Shown piece by piece: positions 34,556 through 43,701 of a stretch of 64,000 bases of DNA. The stretch is taken from assembly GCF_001483135.1 (NCBI RefSeq), contig NZ_LNAL01000008.1, positions 744,001-808,000 on the forward strand, read 5' to 3'. A model generated the notes under the pieces. That model made no database searches. It was given only the letters and a program-made list of their open reading frames with translations, and was not told where the DNA came from. Origin of the DNA: Solirubrum puertoriconensis. Lineage in GTDB: Bacteria > Bacteroidota > Bacteroidia > Cytophagales > Hymenobacteraceae. The translations under genes were made by a program, and so were the position numbers. Within the stretch, counting starts at the first letter, position 1. The number at the start of each line of letters is the position of its first letter.

Positions 34556-36134
34556 TCACGACCACCAACAGCCGACCGGCAGCCTGGAGGAGTTGTTCCG
34601 CCAGAAGTTTGCCGAGGCCGAGCTTACGCCCCGCGCCGCCGTGTGGGAGCAGCTCGACCACGAATTGCTGGTGCGCGAAAACCAAGGCTACCGCAAGCGC
34701 CTGGTGGGCTACCGGCGCGCGGCCGCTGCCGCCGCGGTGCTGGCCGTGCTGGGCCTAGGTGGCTTATACACGCAGCACAACCTAGGAACTCATAATACCG
34801 CGAACAACGCTACCGCAACGGTATTTACGCAAGCGGGCCAGCAGGGCCTAGCCGATGCCACCGTGGCCAGTGCCAATAACAACCTAGGCGCCGCTAGCCA
34901 AGCTGCCGAAGCTACCGCTGCTGCCGGCAACTCGCGCCGCGCCCTAGGTGCTGCTACGGGTGCCAACACTGCGGCAGCCGGCCGCAACCTAGGCAACGCT
35001 GCTGCGGGCAGCGTTGCTATGCAAGCTGGTTCGGCGGCGCGCCGCGCTACGGCTTTGTTGGGCGATGCTGCCCCAAGCCGCAGCGCTGCTGGCCGTGCGT
35101 TGGCAGCCATTAAGCAAACATTTGGAGGCTCGGTAGAGGGCAGCCTGCAGGAGCCCGGCATGTTCCGGACGCGCAGTGTTGGCCCGAACAGCAGCAGCCG
35201 CACGGCCATTGCGCAAGCCCAAGCGCCAGCTGCGGGCAACGGCGGCAACTACGTGGCCAGCGAGCTGCAGCCCATGGCTACGCAACTGCGGCAAGCCGGC
35301 TTTGGCGGTAATCTGCTGAACCCCGATTCGATCAAGCGCGCTTTGCAGAGCGTGCCCGTGCAGCAAGCCGTAGCGCAAGCCGCTACCCGCGCCAACAACG
35401 AGCAGGATAAAGAGAAGGAAGCTACCCGGCCCAACCGTTGGCGCTGGCGCAGTGGCTACTCGGCCGAGCGCTACGTGCCCAACGTAAGCAGCCCCACCGG
35501 CGAAGGGCTGGCCTTGCACAAAGCCGCCGCCCCGCTCACCAACTTTATGGCCCCGCCGCCTGCGCCCACCAAACTGCAGCCCGGTTTGGCCCAGCGCGGC
35601 CACCTAGGCGGAGCCATTAGCTTGGATAATAAGCACTGGACGCTGCTCACCGGCGTGGAGCTGACCTCCATCTCTGGCGAAACCATGCGCGAAACGCCGC
35701 GTCAGTACCAGTCGTACTACCCTGGCGCCGACCGCTCCAACCAAGCGCAGCAAGAGGGCCGCTACCGCATGACCACCGCCGGCGTACCCGTGCAGCTGCG
35801 CTACCAGGGTCGCAAGCCCGGTGTATCGGTGTATGCTGCGGTAGGTGCCGCCGTAAACGTGCTGCTGCGCAACCGCACTACCGTGGGCGAGCAAACCGCC
35901 AACAACGACGGCTCTTACCGCCGGCTGCTGGCCTCGGCGCGCGGCAGCGCTGGCTTGCGCTACGCACCGGCCGGCGGCAACTGGCAGGTGCTCCTGGGTC
36001 CGGAAGCCGAAGCCGGCCTGAGCACTCTCAATACCAACCCCGGCGGCCAGTGGAGCGAGCGTACGCGCCCCTATGCGGTAGGCCTCTCGGCCAGCGTAGA
36101 ATTTGGCGGCGGCAAAGTAGCTTTACAACCCTAG
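34536..36134 (+). CDS. Predicted envelope-spanning anti-sigma-like protein with C-terminal beta-barrel-like domain
   Basis: 532 residues from the ATG at 34536, overlapping the sigma gene by 20 bases. Residues 1-58 are a hydrophilic cytoplasmic domain (SLEELFRQKFAEAELTPRAAVWEQLDHEL) of the type that follows ECF sigma genes in Bacteroidota. A single membrane helix spans 61-79. Residues 80-340 are an Ala/Asn/Gly-rich, probably disordered region, rich in CCTAGG-encoded Leu-Gly pairs. From about 345 to the end the sequence looks like an outer-membrane beta-barrel/PorT-like domain (HWTLLTGVELTSI, GVPVQLRYQGRKPGVSVYAAVGAAV, VGLSASVEFGGG). The layout would let one chain link inner and outer membranes. 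Direct binding to the sigma factor is inferred. Confidence 0.6.
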   Translation: MTPVSNNHDHQQPTGSLEELFRQKFAEAELTPRAAVWEQLDHELLVRENQGYRKRLVGYRRAAAAAAVLAVLGLGGLYTQHNLGTHNTANNATATVFTQAGQQGLADATVASANNNLGAASQAAEATAAAGNSRRALGAATGANTAAAGRNLGNAAAGSVAMQAGSAARRATALLGDAAPSRSAAGRALAAIKQTFGGSVEGSLQEPGMFRTRSVGPNSSSRTAIAQAQAPAAGNGGNYVASELQPMATQLRQAGFGGNLLNPDSIKRALQSVPVQQAVAQAATRANNEQDKEKEATRPNRWRWRSGYSAERYVPNVSSPTGEGLALHKAAAPLTNFMAPPPAPTKLQPGLAQRGHLGGAISLDNKHWTLLTGVELTSISGETMRETPRQYQSYYPGADRSNQAQQEGRYRMTTAGVPVQLRYQGRKPGVSVYAAVGAAVNVLLRNRTTVGEQTANNDGSYRRLLASARGSAGLRYAPAGGNWQVLLGPEAEAGLSTLNTNPGGQWSERTRPYAVGLSASVEFGGGKVALQP

Positions 36135-36159
36135 TTCCCCACCATTCACTCACCCAAGC

Positions 36160-36200
36160 AAAACCCCGCAGCCGGTTTCCGGTTGTGGGGTTTTCTTTTG
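36160..36200 (+). terminator. Rho-independent terminator after the anti-sigma-like gene
   Basis: AAAACCCC and GGGGTTTT form the base of a stem of about 16 pairs (36160-36194, 3-base loop, two G.U pairs), followed by CTTTTG. Confidence 0.85.
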
Positions 36201-36273
36201 CTTCTTCGGAAACCCCAAGAGGCGCGCTGCAGTTAAGAAGGGTTATCTTTCCCGCTCTCCGAAACCCCTCCGT

Positions 36274-38313
<2,040 letters not shown>

Positions 38314-38318
38314 CTAAG

Positions 38319-38389
38319 GCTGGCACTTCACAACGACGCCGCCCATTCAGGTTATGCTTGAATGGGCGGCGTTGTTGTGAAGTGCCAGC
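38319..38389. terminator. Long hairpin after uvrB, 31-bp arms
   Basis: Arms 38319-38349 and 38359-38389 pair throughout, with a single G.U pair, around a 9-base loop. It begins five bases after the uvrB stop and serves both uvrB and the convergent DUF421 gene. Confidence 0.85.
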
Positions 38390-38461
38390 TCAAATTTGTA
38401 GTTAAGTACAACTGAGCAGGTGGCCTCTGCTTGGGCTTACGGGGTTGTCTGGGTAAAGTCC

Positions 38462-38974
38462 CTAATTATCCTGTCTCAGCTTTTTGAGGGCGGTGATGCT
38501 GCCGTCGCGCTCTAGTCGAACGGCCGCCAGTTGCTCCAGATCGTCGGTATTCGCGGCACTCCGCACGCCTTCCTGCACGTCGTGTTCGGTAACATTGTGG
38601 GCGCGCATGTTTTCGTGGTGTAGTTTGCCGTTTTCGGCAAGTACCACCGCCTTGCCTTTGATGAGCCTGCCCAAAGCCGGGCTTCGGTAAGTAGCCGATG
38701 CCACCAGACGGTGCAGGCCCACCATCACTACGCAAGCCAGCAACGTAGCGCCAAACGGCGACGCCGCCACGACGGCCCTACCAAGCACCGATCCTATGAT
38801 GATCTTGAGTACCACATCGAAAGAATAGGTGCTGCCAAAAGTGCGTTTGCCAGAAAATCGAAGTAACAGCAGCGCAACAATAAACACAACAACAGCCCGC
38901 AGGGCCATTTGCAAGGGGCTTATGGTCTCGGCAGTGGCTTGCAAGCCCAGCAGATCGTTAATCACTTGTTCCAT
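38462..38974 (-). CDS. DUF421/YetF-family membrane protein
   Basis: 170 residues. Three membrane helices at about 20-40, 50-72 and 75-92 precede a cytoplasmic domain. The family pattern is clear: RFSGKRTFGSTYSFDVVLKIIIGSVLGRAVV, then SPALGRLIKGKAVVLAENGKLHHENMRAHNVTEHDVQEGVR with the conserved Arg at the end. YetF/YrbG-like proteins are widespread and poorly understood; some act in spore germination or as small-molecule channels. The gene starts seven bases after ppa on the same strand and is likely its operon partner. Confidence 0.85.
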   Translation of the reverse strand: MEQVINDLLGLQATAETISPLQMALRAVVVFIVALLLLRFSGKRTFGSTYSFDVVLKIIIGSVLGRAVVAASPFGATLLACVVMVGLHRLVASATYRSPALGRLIKGKAVVLAENGKLHHENMRAHNVTEHDVQEGVRSAANTDDLEQLAAVRLERDGSITALKKLRQDN

Positions 38975-38981
38975 GCGGCGC

Positions 38982-39509
38982 TCAGGCTTGCTGAATGGCT
39001 TTTCGCACGATTTCCTCGGCTCGTTTGTGGCCGCTGCGCCTTGTTACCTTAAACTGCCAGCCCTTTACTTGGTTGTAAGCCACAAAGAAGTGCTCGATTT
39101 CGCGCATTAGCTGCTCCGGTAAGTCGCTCACATCCGTTACATCGCTGTGCATGCGCGACTCAGCAGCTACGGCCAGGAGCCGGTCGTTGCGCTCGGTAGC
39201 TTTGTTGGTTTCTGTCTGCTCGGCTTCGAGCACCCCAATCACGCGGGCTTCTACCACGCAGCCCGGAAACGTAGGCGCGTCCATTAGCAGCAGCACATCG
39301 AGTGGGTCGCCGTCGTCGGCGAGGGTAGAGGGCACGAAGCCGAAATCGTATGGGAAGAAGCTGCCTTCGGGCAGCACCCCTTTTAATTTAAACAAGCCCA
39401 GATGTGGGTCGAAGGCTAGCTTATTGCGGCTGCCCTTGACGGTTTCGATAACTACGTGCAGATGCTTGGTACCGGGGGCGTACGTCGGAAGTTGATTGGG
39501 ATTGGGCAT
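38982..39509 (-). CDS. ppa: Inorganic pyrophosphatase
   Basis: 175 residues from the ATG at 39509 (MPNPNQLPTYAPG). It hydrolyses pyrophosphate to phosphate and pulls biosynthetic reactions forward. The type I family signature DDGDPLDVLLL with the metal-binding aspartates is present, as are KGSRNKLAFDPHLGLFKLKGVLPEGSFFPYDFGFVPST and the C-terminal HFFVAYNQVKGW. The enzyme is the soluble, magnesium-dependent type. It leads a two-gene unit with the DUF421 membrane protein and is divergent from a small secreted protein. Confidence 0.95.
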   Translation of the reverse strand: MPNPNQLPTYAPGTKHLHVVIETVKGSRNKLAFDPHLGLFKLKGVLPEGSFFPYDFGFVPSTLADDGDPLDVLLLMDAPTFPGCVVEARVIGVLEAEQTETNKATERNDRLLAVAAESRMHSDVTDVSDLPEQLMREIEHFFVAYNQVKGWQFKVTRRSGHKRAEEIVRKAIQQA

Positions 39510-39585
39510 AAAGCGGACTAGAATAGAAGAAGTTATACACCGCCTGAAAGCCAGATGTTGCCTGCACACCTCACATCATCATGCG

Positions 39586-39616
39586 TTGGCGGAAGCTATT
39601 TGGGGCGATAATTTTG
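39586..39616 (+). promoter_or_regulatory. Promoter of the small secreted protein gene (TTG-N20-TAATTTTG)
   Basis: -33 TTG at 39586-39588 and -7 TAATTTTG at 39609-39616, 20 bases apart, 30 bases before the ATG at 39646. Full match to the Bacteroidota consensus. Confidence 0.75.
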
Positions 39617-39645
39617 AGCACTCTCAACTTTACCGCCACCATGCC

Positions 39646-40053
39646 ATGCGCAACCATCGTTTTCTTCGCCTGCTGCCCTTGCTGCTTTTGTTGGTGCTAC
39701 CGCTGTTGCCCCAGCGCACCCTCGCGCAGGGAAAAGCAGCAGGCTATCAGTATATGCAAATGACCACTATTGAGTCTATCGTGGCCGGTGGGCTGGGCCG
39801 GTCGCGGGTGCTGTTTACGCCCGAGTTCAAAGGCACCAAAGAAGCCCAGATGGAAAACCTATTCAGCCTCACGGGTATCAACATCGGCAACGTCAAGACC
39901 AATGAAGAAACCATCCTGCGCTACCTGAGCGAAGTGACGGAGGATGGCTGGGAACTGTTTCAGGTAACGCCGCTTACGCAAACCCTGCAGAACACCGGCA
40001 CCACCGGCCAGGGTATTTTCCTCACGCGCTACACCTTCCGGAAAGCTAAGTAG
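39646..40053 (+). CDS. Small secreted protein of unknown function
   Basis: 135 residues from the ATG at 39646, which begins a leucine-rich signal peptide (MRNHRFLRLLPLLLLLVLPLLPQRTLAQG, cleavage near 28). The mature part (about 107 residues) has a GYQYMQMTTIESIVAGGLGRSRVLFTPE start and a DGWELFQVTPLTQ segment, like the small DUF4177-type domain with a conserved Trp, but the match is weak. It has a strong promoter and a long terminator, so it is probably well expressed as a single gene. Earlier in-frame starts precede the promoter and were rejected. Confidence 0.7.
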   Translation: MRNHRFLRLLPLLLLLVLPLLPQRTLAQGKAAGYQYMQMTTIESIVAGGLGRSRVLFTPEFKGTKEAQMENLFSLTGINIGNVKTNEETILRYLSEVTEDGWELFQVTPLTQTLQNTGTTGQGIFLTRYTFRKAK

Positions 40054-40063
40054 GTTTATCCAC

Positions 40064-40123
40064 TCCTGCCCCTAACAACGACGCCCTAGGTAGTTACCTA
40101 GGGCGTCGTTGTTAGGGGCAGGA
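40064..40123. terminator. Long perfect hairpin with two CCTAGG copies at its apex
   Basis: Arms 40064-40092 and 40095-40123 are exact complements (29 bp) around GT. The apex contains two CCTAGG copies facing each other. It separates two convergent genes. Confidence 0.85.
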
Positions 40124-40131
40124 AACAGCGC

Positions 40132-40911
40132 TCAGTGCTGCTGTTGGTCGCGGAGCTGCTGGAGCCGCGCATAGGTTTGGCGGGCGTGGGCGTACTGCCG
40201 CTCCACTTCGGCACCCAGGGCACCTAGAAGCGCAGGCTCGCGCAGGGCTTTTTCGTAAGCTTTCAGGGCCCACTCTTCGCCGTAAATGTTGTCCTCCAGA
40301 ATAGCCTTCTCGTCGTGGCCGGTGAGGGTAGCTTTGGCTTTCATCCAGCCCCGGTACAGCTTGCCTTTGTGCGTGGTGCCATGTTCGTATTCGGCGGCTT
40401 TATCGCGCAGGTAGGTGTTCAAGCGAGTGGCAAATTCGTGGCTTTTGCCGGCTAACTCGTGGTAGTAGCTGCGGAGTTCGGCGTCGCGGCTTTCGTGGTG
40501 TGCACGCCGGTAGCCATCAACGCGGTCGTTCACGAACAATAGCAACTCGTGCAGGGCCTTGGCCTGTTTGCGGCTGCGCTTTTGCACCCGACTGGTTGCC
40601 TTGGCTTTGCCGCCCCCGCGTAGCAGCAGCCAACCACCTAGGGCCAGGGCCCCACCGGCAAGCAGCTTTTGCGTGGTGGTTAGTTGACGCCAAGTATCGC
40701 TTGATGTCTTCGAGGCCTGGCGGATCGTATCCTGAATGTTGCTTGCATTGCCGCTTTTCAGCAGGTTGGTTGCCTTGTTTCGCCATGGCTGCCCAGCAGT
40801 TGCTTCTTGACCCGAATTGCTTTGCGAAGTACCTAGGGAAGAGGTGCCTTGGTTAGCAACTGGCTGGTTAGCAGCGTCGTCTGGCAAACGGTTATCGGTA
40901 GGCTGATTCAT
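40132..40911 (-). CDS. PA2169-family four-helix-bundle protein (DUF2383)
   Basis: 259 residues. The N-terminal 65 residues are Asn/Gln/Ser-rich and disordered. A short hydrophobic, Gly-rich stretch (LLAGGALALGGWLLLRGGGKAKA, about 83-105) may insert in a membrane. The C-terminal half is the ferritin-like DUF2383 domain: ALHELLLFVNDRVDGYRRAHHES, ELRSYYHELAGKSHEFATRLNTYLRDKAAEYEHGTTHKGKLYRGWMKAKA, NIYGEEWALKAYEKAL. Family members are often induced by stress and appear beside CsbD-like or GlsB proteins. Function is unknown. Confidence 0.82.
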   Translation of the reverse strand: MNQPTDNRLPDDAANQPVANQGTSSLGTSQSNSGQEATAGQPWRNKATNLLKSGNASNIQDTIRQASKTSSDTWRQLTTTQKLLAGGALALGGWLLLRGGGKAKATSRVQKRSRKQAKALHELLLFVNDRVDGYRRAHHESRDAELRSYYHELAGKSHEFATRLNTYLRDKAAEYEHGTTHKGKLYRGWMKAKATLTGHDEKAILEDNIYGEEWALKAYEKALREPALLGALGAEVERQYAHARQTYARLQQLRDQQQH

Positions 40912-41092
40912 GGTGCACGGTTTAAAAAGCTGTCGGTTGGAGCTTTCTAAATCGCAGGAGGTAGTGCAAAGGTTACGGAACCTGCCGCACGGGGCTGGTT
41001 GGTAGGACTGGACAGTTGTTTAGATGTAGCTGAGCTCAGTTAATAGTGCCGCTTTACCGAAAACAAGCACATGACGTGGGCACCGAAAACAA

Positions 41093-41126
41093 ATAAGCCA
41101 CTCAGCATTGCTGCTAAGTGGCTTAT
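41093..41126 (-). terminator. Terminator of the tRNA-Gly transcript
   Basis: ATAAGCCACT-AGCA pairs with its complement across 41093-41107 and 41112-41126; on the minus strand it is followed by TTTGTTTTC. Confidence 0.75.
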
Positions 41127-41134
41127 CCTGAATG

Positions 41135-41207
41135 AGCGGGAAACGAGGCTCGAACTCGCGACCCTCAGCTTGGGAAGCTGATGCTCTACCAACTGAGCTA
41201 CTCCCGC
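41135..41207 (-). tRNA. tRNA-Gly, anticodon CCC
   Basis: 73 bases. Acceptor stem GCGGGAG pairs with TTCCCGC; the D arm has AGCTCAGTTGGTAGAGC; the anticodon stem TCAGC/GCTGA encloses the loop TTCCCAA, giving anticodon CCC (codon GGG). The T arm carries GTTCGAG, and the discriminator base is T as in bacterial glycine tRNAs. The CCA end is not encoded. It is a single tRNA gene with its own promoter at 41222-41251 and a terminator. Confidence 0.95.
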
Positions 41208-41221
41208 TGATGATGGTAAAA

Positions 41222-41251
41222 CAAAAATACGGCGTTAAATCAGATTCGCAA
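41222..41251 (-). promoter_or_regulatory. Promoter of tRNA-Gly (TTG-N19-TATTTTTG)
   Basis: On the minus strand TTG (41249-41251) and TATTTTTG (41222-41229) are 19 bases apart, predicting a start about ten bases before the tRNA. Confidence 0.7.
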
Positions 41252-41295
41252 CTGCGGCGTGGCCCGTATAAGCAGCAAATTAGTTGTTTTGCTGC

Positions 41296-41550
41296 ATGCC
41301 CACTTCGCGCCTAAAGCCTGGTTCGCGCCGCCTCGTCGGCTTGTTGTTTATTGTAGCCGGCGGCTTGCTGGTAATTGCGCAAGTGCTCCGGTTTGGAGTA
41401 GTGGCCAGCGAGTGGAACGGCGCCGGCTGGGCTGGCGTGAATACGACCTATCTGATAATGTCGGTGCTGATGCTGGTGGTGGCTGTGTTGCTGATTCGCT
41501 TTGGTTGGCGCATGCGGCGCGACGGGCATATATCGGATGAGCCCGGTTGA
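41296..41550 (+). CDS. Small membrane protein, two helices
   Basis: 84 residues from the ATG at 41296. Two transmembrane helices (about 14-34 and 50-72) flank a short loop with SEWNGAGWAGVNTTY. The ends are basic and acidic. It resembles many unnamed two-helix proteins of Bacteroidota; no family assigned. The gene lies alone between the tRNA promoter and an acetyltransferase gene. A TTG start four codons earlier is possible but less likely. Confidence 0.6.
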   Translation: MPTSRLKPGSRRLVGLLFIVAGGLLVIAQVLRFGVVASEWNGAGWAGVNTTYLIMSVLMLVVAVLLIRFGWRMRRDGHISDEPG

Positions 41551-41658
41551 GGCGCCATTACCTAGGGCATTCGCGCCTGCTGCTTCAGAAATCGTTGCGA
41601 CGCCCAAGAACACCAGTTTTGCGCAGCTACCGGCTCGGGCTGCCTAACTTGCCGTGCT

Positions 41659-42195
41659 ATGTCATCTCCGCTCCGTATTATCACTGCCAAACGCAACGCT
41701 GCCACCGCTGCGCAGCTAGCCATTTTGGGCCGTCGTACTTTCCACGAGGCCTTTGCTGCCCAAAACAAGCCCGAGGATATGGCCGAGTACCTCGAGCAAA
41801 CTTTCAGCCCCGATAAGCAACTGGCCGAACTGCAGGCGCCCAATTCTTTCTTCTTTCTGGCGATGATGCAGCAGGAGGTGGTGGGGTACGCCAAGCTCAT
41901 CATCCCGTCGGCCCTAGGTGCCGAGCCGGGTTCCGACGTAAGCACCCGGGCCGAAATCCAGCGCTTGTATGTGCTGGAAGACTGGATTGGTACCGGCCTG
42001 GGTGCAGCCCTAATGCGGCGCTGCATTGAGGAAGCACGGCAGCGTGGCTGCCGCTCGGTGGTGCTGGGCGTGTGGGAGAAAAACGAGCGGGCCATAGAGT
42101 TTTACCGCCGCTTCGGCTTCAAGCACATTGGTGGCATCGACTTTAAGCTGGGCCAAGACCTACAGCACGACCTCATTTTGCGCAAGGGTCTGTAA
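41659..42195 (+). CDS. GNAT-family N-acetyltransferase
   Basis: 178 residues from the ATG at 41659. The GNAT core is present: beta strands with FFFLAMMQQEVVGYAKL, the acetyl-CoA binding motif IQRLYVLEDWIGTGLGAALMRRCIEEARQRGC, and VWEKNERAIEFYRRFGFKHIG at the end. It belongs to a branch often annotated with spermidine or protein acetylation, but the substrate is unknown. It ends at a short hairpin terminator. Confidence 0.85.
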   Translation: MSSPLRIITAKRNAATAAQLAILGRRTFHEAFAAQNKPEDMAEYLEQTFSPDKQLAELQAPNSFFFLAMMQQEVVGYAKLIIPSALGAEPGSDVSTRAEIQRLYVLEDWIGTGLGAALMRRCIEEARQRGCRSVVLGVWEKNERAIEFYRRFGFKHIGGIDFKLGQDLQHDLILRKGL

Positions 42196-42240
42196 TACCG
42201 CGGGCCGCGCTTCGTTGGCAGCAGGTGCCTACATTTGGCA

Positions 42241-42271
42241 GCAGCTACTGCACCTAGGAGGCAGTAGCTGC
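42241..42271 (+). terminator. Hairpin after the GNAT gene, CCTAGG in the loop
   Basis: GCAGCTACTGC (42241-42251) pairs with GCAGTAGCTGC (42261-42271), 11 bp, with CCTAGG inside the 9-base loop. No T-run follows, so termination efficiency is uncertain. Confidence 0.55.
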
Positions 42272-42290
42272 ATACAGGAACACTGAACGC

Positions 42291-43685
42291 GTGCTTATGC
42301 TTTTCTGCCAACGCTTGCGGGCGCTGCTGATGCTTACCGGTTGCTGGGCCCTGATTTCCCTAGGTGGGTGTTCGTCGGAGGGGCGGCAAACCGAGGCGGC
42401 GCCCCCAACCGGCCATTACGAGGGCACCCTTACCGCTAATGGTACCCCACTGCGCGTGGTGCTCGATGTACGGCAGGACACCACGCAGGCGCTGCAAGCC
42501 GAACTGTATTTTCCGGAGTGGTTGCTGCTGGGTTTCCCGGCCGAGCAATTGCGCTACGAGCATCCGCAGCTGCGCTTTGTGCACCGCCAGCCCGAGGGCC
42601 GCGCCATGCAGTTTAACCTGCGGCATGAAGGCAATTTCCTGCAGGGCGCATTCAAAACCGATTCGCTGCAAGCCGAGGTGCTGCTAATTCGACGCGACCA
42701 AGCACCTCCTAGCCCGTACCGCGAAGTAGCCCTGCGCTGGCAAACGGCCGCTGGCCCTGCTAATGGCACCTTGCTAGTACCTAATGATACCGTGCTGCAA
42801 CACCCCGCCGTAGTGCTGCTGCACGGCAGCACCACGCCGCAGCAGCACGAGCTAAGCACCTACGCCAGCTGGCTGGCGCGGCACGGCATTGCCACGTTGG
42901 TGTTTGACAGGCGCGATGCGCGCGCACCCAAAAATCAGCCGCAGCAATTCGGCCTGCAGGAGTTGGCTGCCGATGCCGCCGCTGCCCTGCGCACGCTTAA
43001 GCTGAACCCTGAAATTGATTCAGCGCGCGTAGGCTTGTGGGGCATCAGCCAAGGCGCTACGGTGGCCGCGCTGGTAGCCGGGCAACCAAGCCGGCCGGCT
43101 GCTTTTGTGGTGGGCGTATCGGCGCCGGGTATGTCGTTGGCCGATGTAGTGCAGTATCAAAACGAAGAGGCCTTGGCCAGGCAAGGTGCCACCAAAGGCG
43201 AGCAAGCGCAGGCCAAGCGCACTTTCGAGGCATTGGAGCGCTACGTGCGTCGGCCCACCAGCAAAACCGAAACCACCAAAGCCACCGAGCTGCTGAGCAA
43301 TGCCCTGCAGCAGCCATGGGTCCGCTTCACCACCTTGCCGCAGCAACTGCCCGATACGGCGGCCATCAGAACCAACTTTTACTGGCGCGAGCTGAACTAC
43401 GACCCGCGCGATGCCTGGCAAGCTGTGCGTGTGCCGGTGCTACTGCAATACGGCACCCACGACGAACGCCTTGATGCCCGTGTCAGTGCCGAGCGGCTGC
43501 GCTTAGCGGCCGGCCGGCGCGGCAGTTCGCTGGTGCGGGTGTACGCCGGAGCCAACCACGAGCTAACCCTGCCCGCCGCCACCGTGGCCGATGGCGAAGC
43601 CGGGCAACAGTGGCAATGGCCCCGGCCCGTGCCCGGCTACCTCGAAGAGCAGCTCGAGTGGCTGCAGGAGCGCACCAGTAACTAA
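42291..43685 (+). CDS. Alpha/beta-hydrolase lipoprotein
   Basis: 464 residues from a GTG at 42291; an ATG two codons later is equally likely. A lipobox (SLGGC, Cys27) marks it as a lipoprotein. Residues 35-150 form a small beta-rich domain (GHYEGTLTANGTPLRVVLDV) seen in front of some S9-type or dienelactone-like hydrolases. The hydrolase domain has VVLLHGSTTPQQHE for the oxyanion hole, the nucleophile Ser253 in GISQG, Asp in YGTHDERLD and His in GANHELT. Likely a peptidase or esterase of the periplasm with unknown substrate. The gene is convergent with the radical SAM gene. Confidence 0.82.
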   Translation: MLMLFCQRLRALLMLTGCWALISLGGCSSEGRQTEAAPPTGHYEGTLTANGTPLRVVLDVRQDTTQALQAELYFPEWLLLGFPAEQLRYEHPQLRFVHRQPEGRAMQFNLRHEGNFLQGAFKTDSLQAEVLLIRRDQAPPSPYREVALRWQTAAGPANGTLLVPNDTVLQHPAVVLLHGSTTPQQHELSTYASWLARHGIATLVFDRRDARAPKNQPQQFGLQELAADAAAALRTLKLNPEIDSARVGLWGISQGATVAALVAGQPSRPAAFVVGVSAPGMSLADVVQYQNEEALARQGATKGEQAQAKRTFEALERYVRRPTSKTETTKATELLSNALQQPWVRFTTLPQQLPDTAAIRTNFYWRELNYDPRDAWQAVRVPVLLQYGTHDERLDARVSAERLRLAAGRRGSSLVRVYAGANHELTLPAATVADGEAGQQWQWPRPVPGYLEEQLEWLQERTSN

Positions 43686-43701
43686 TGGGGCACCTGGGTA
43701 G

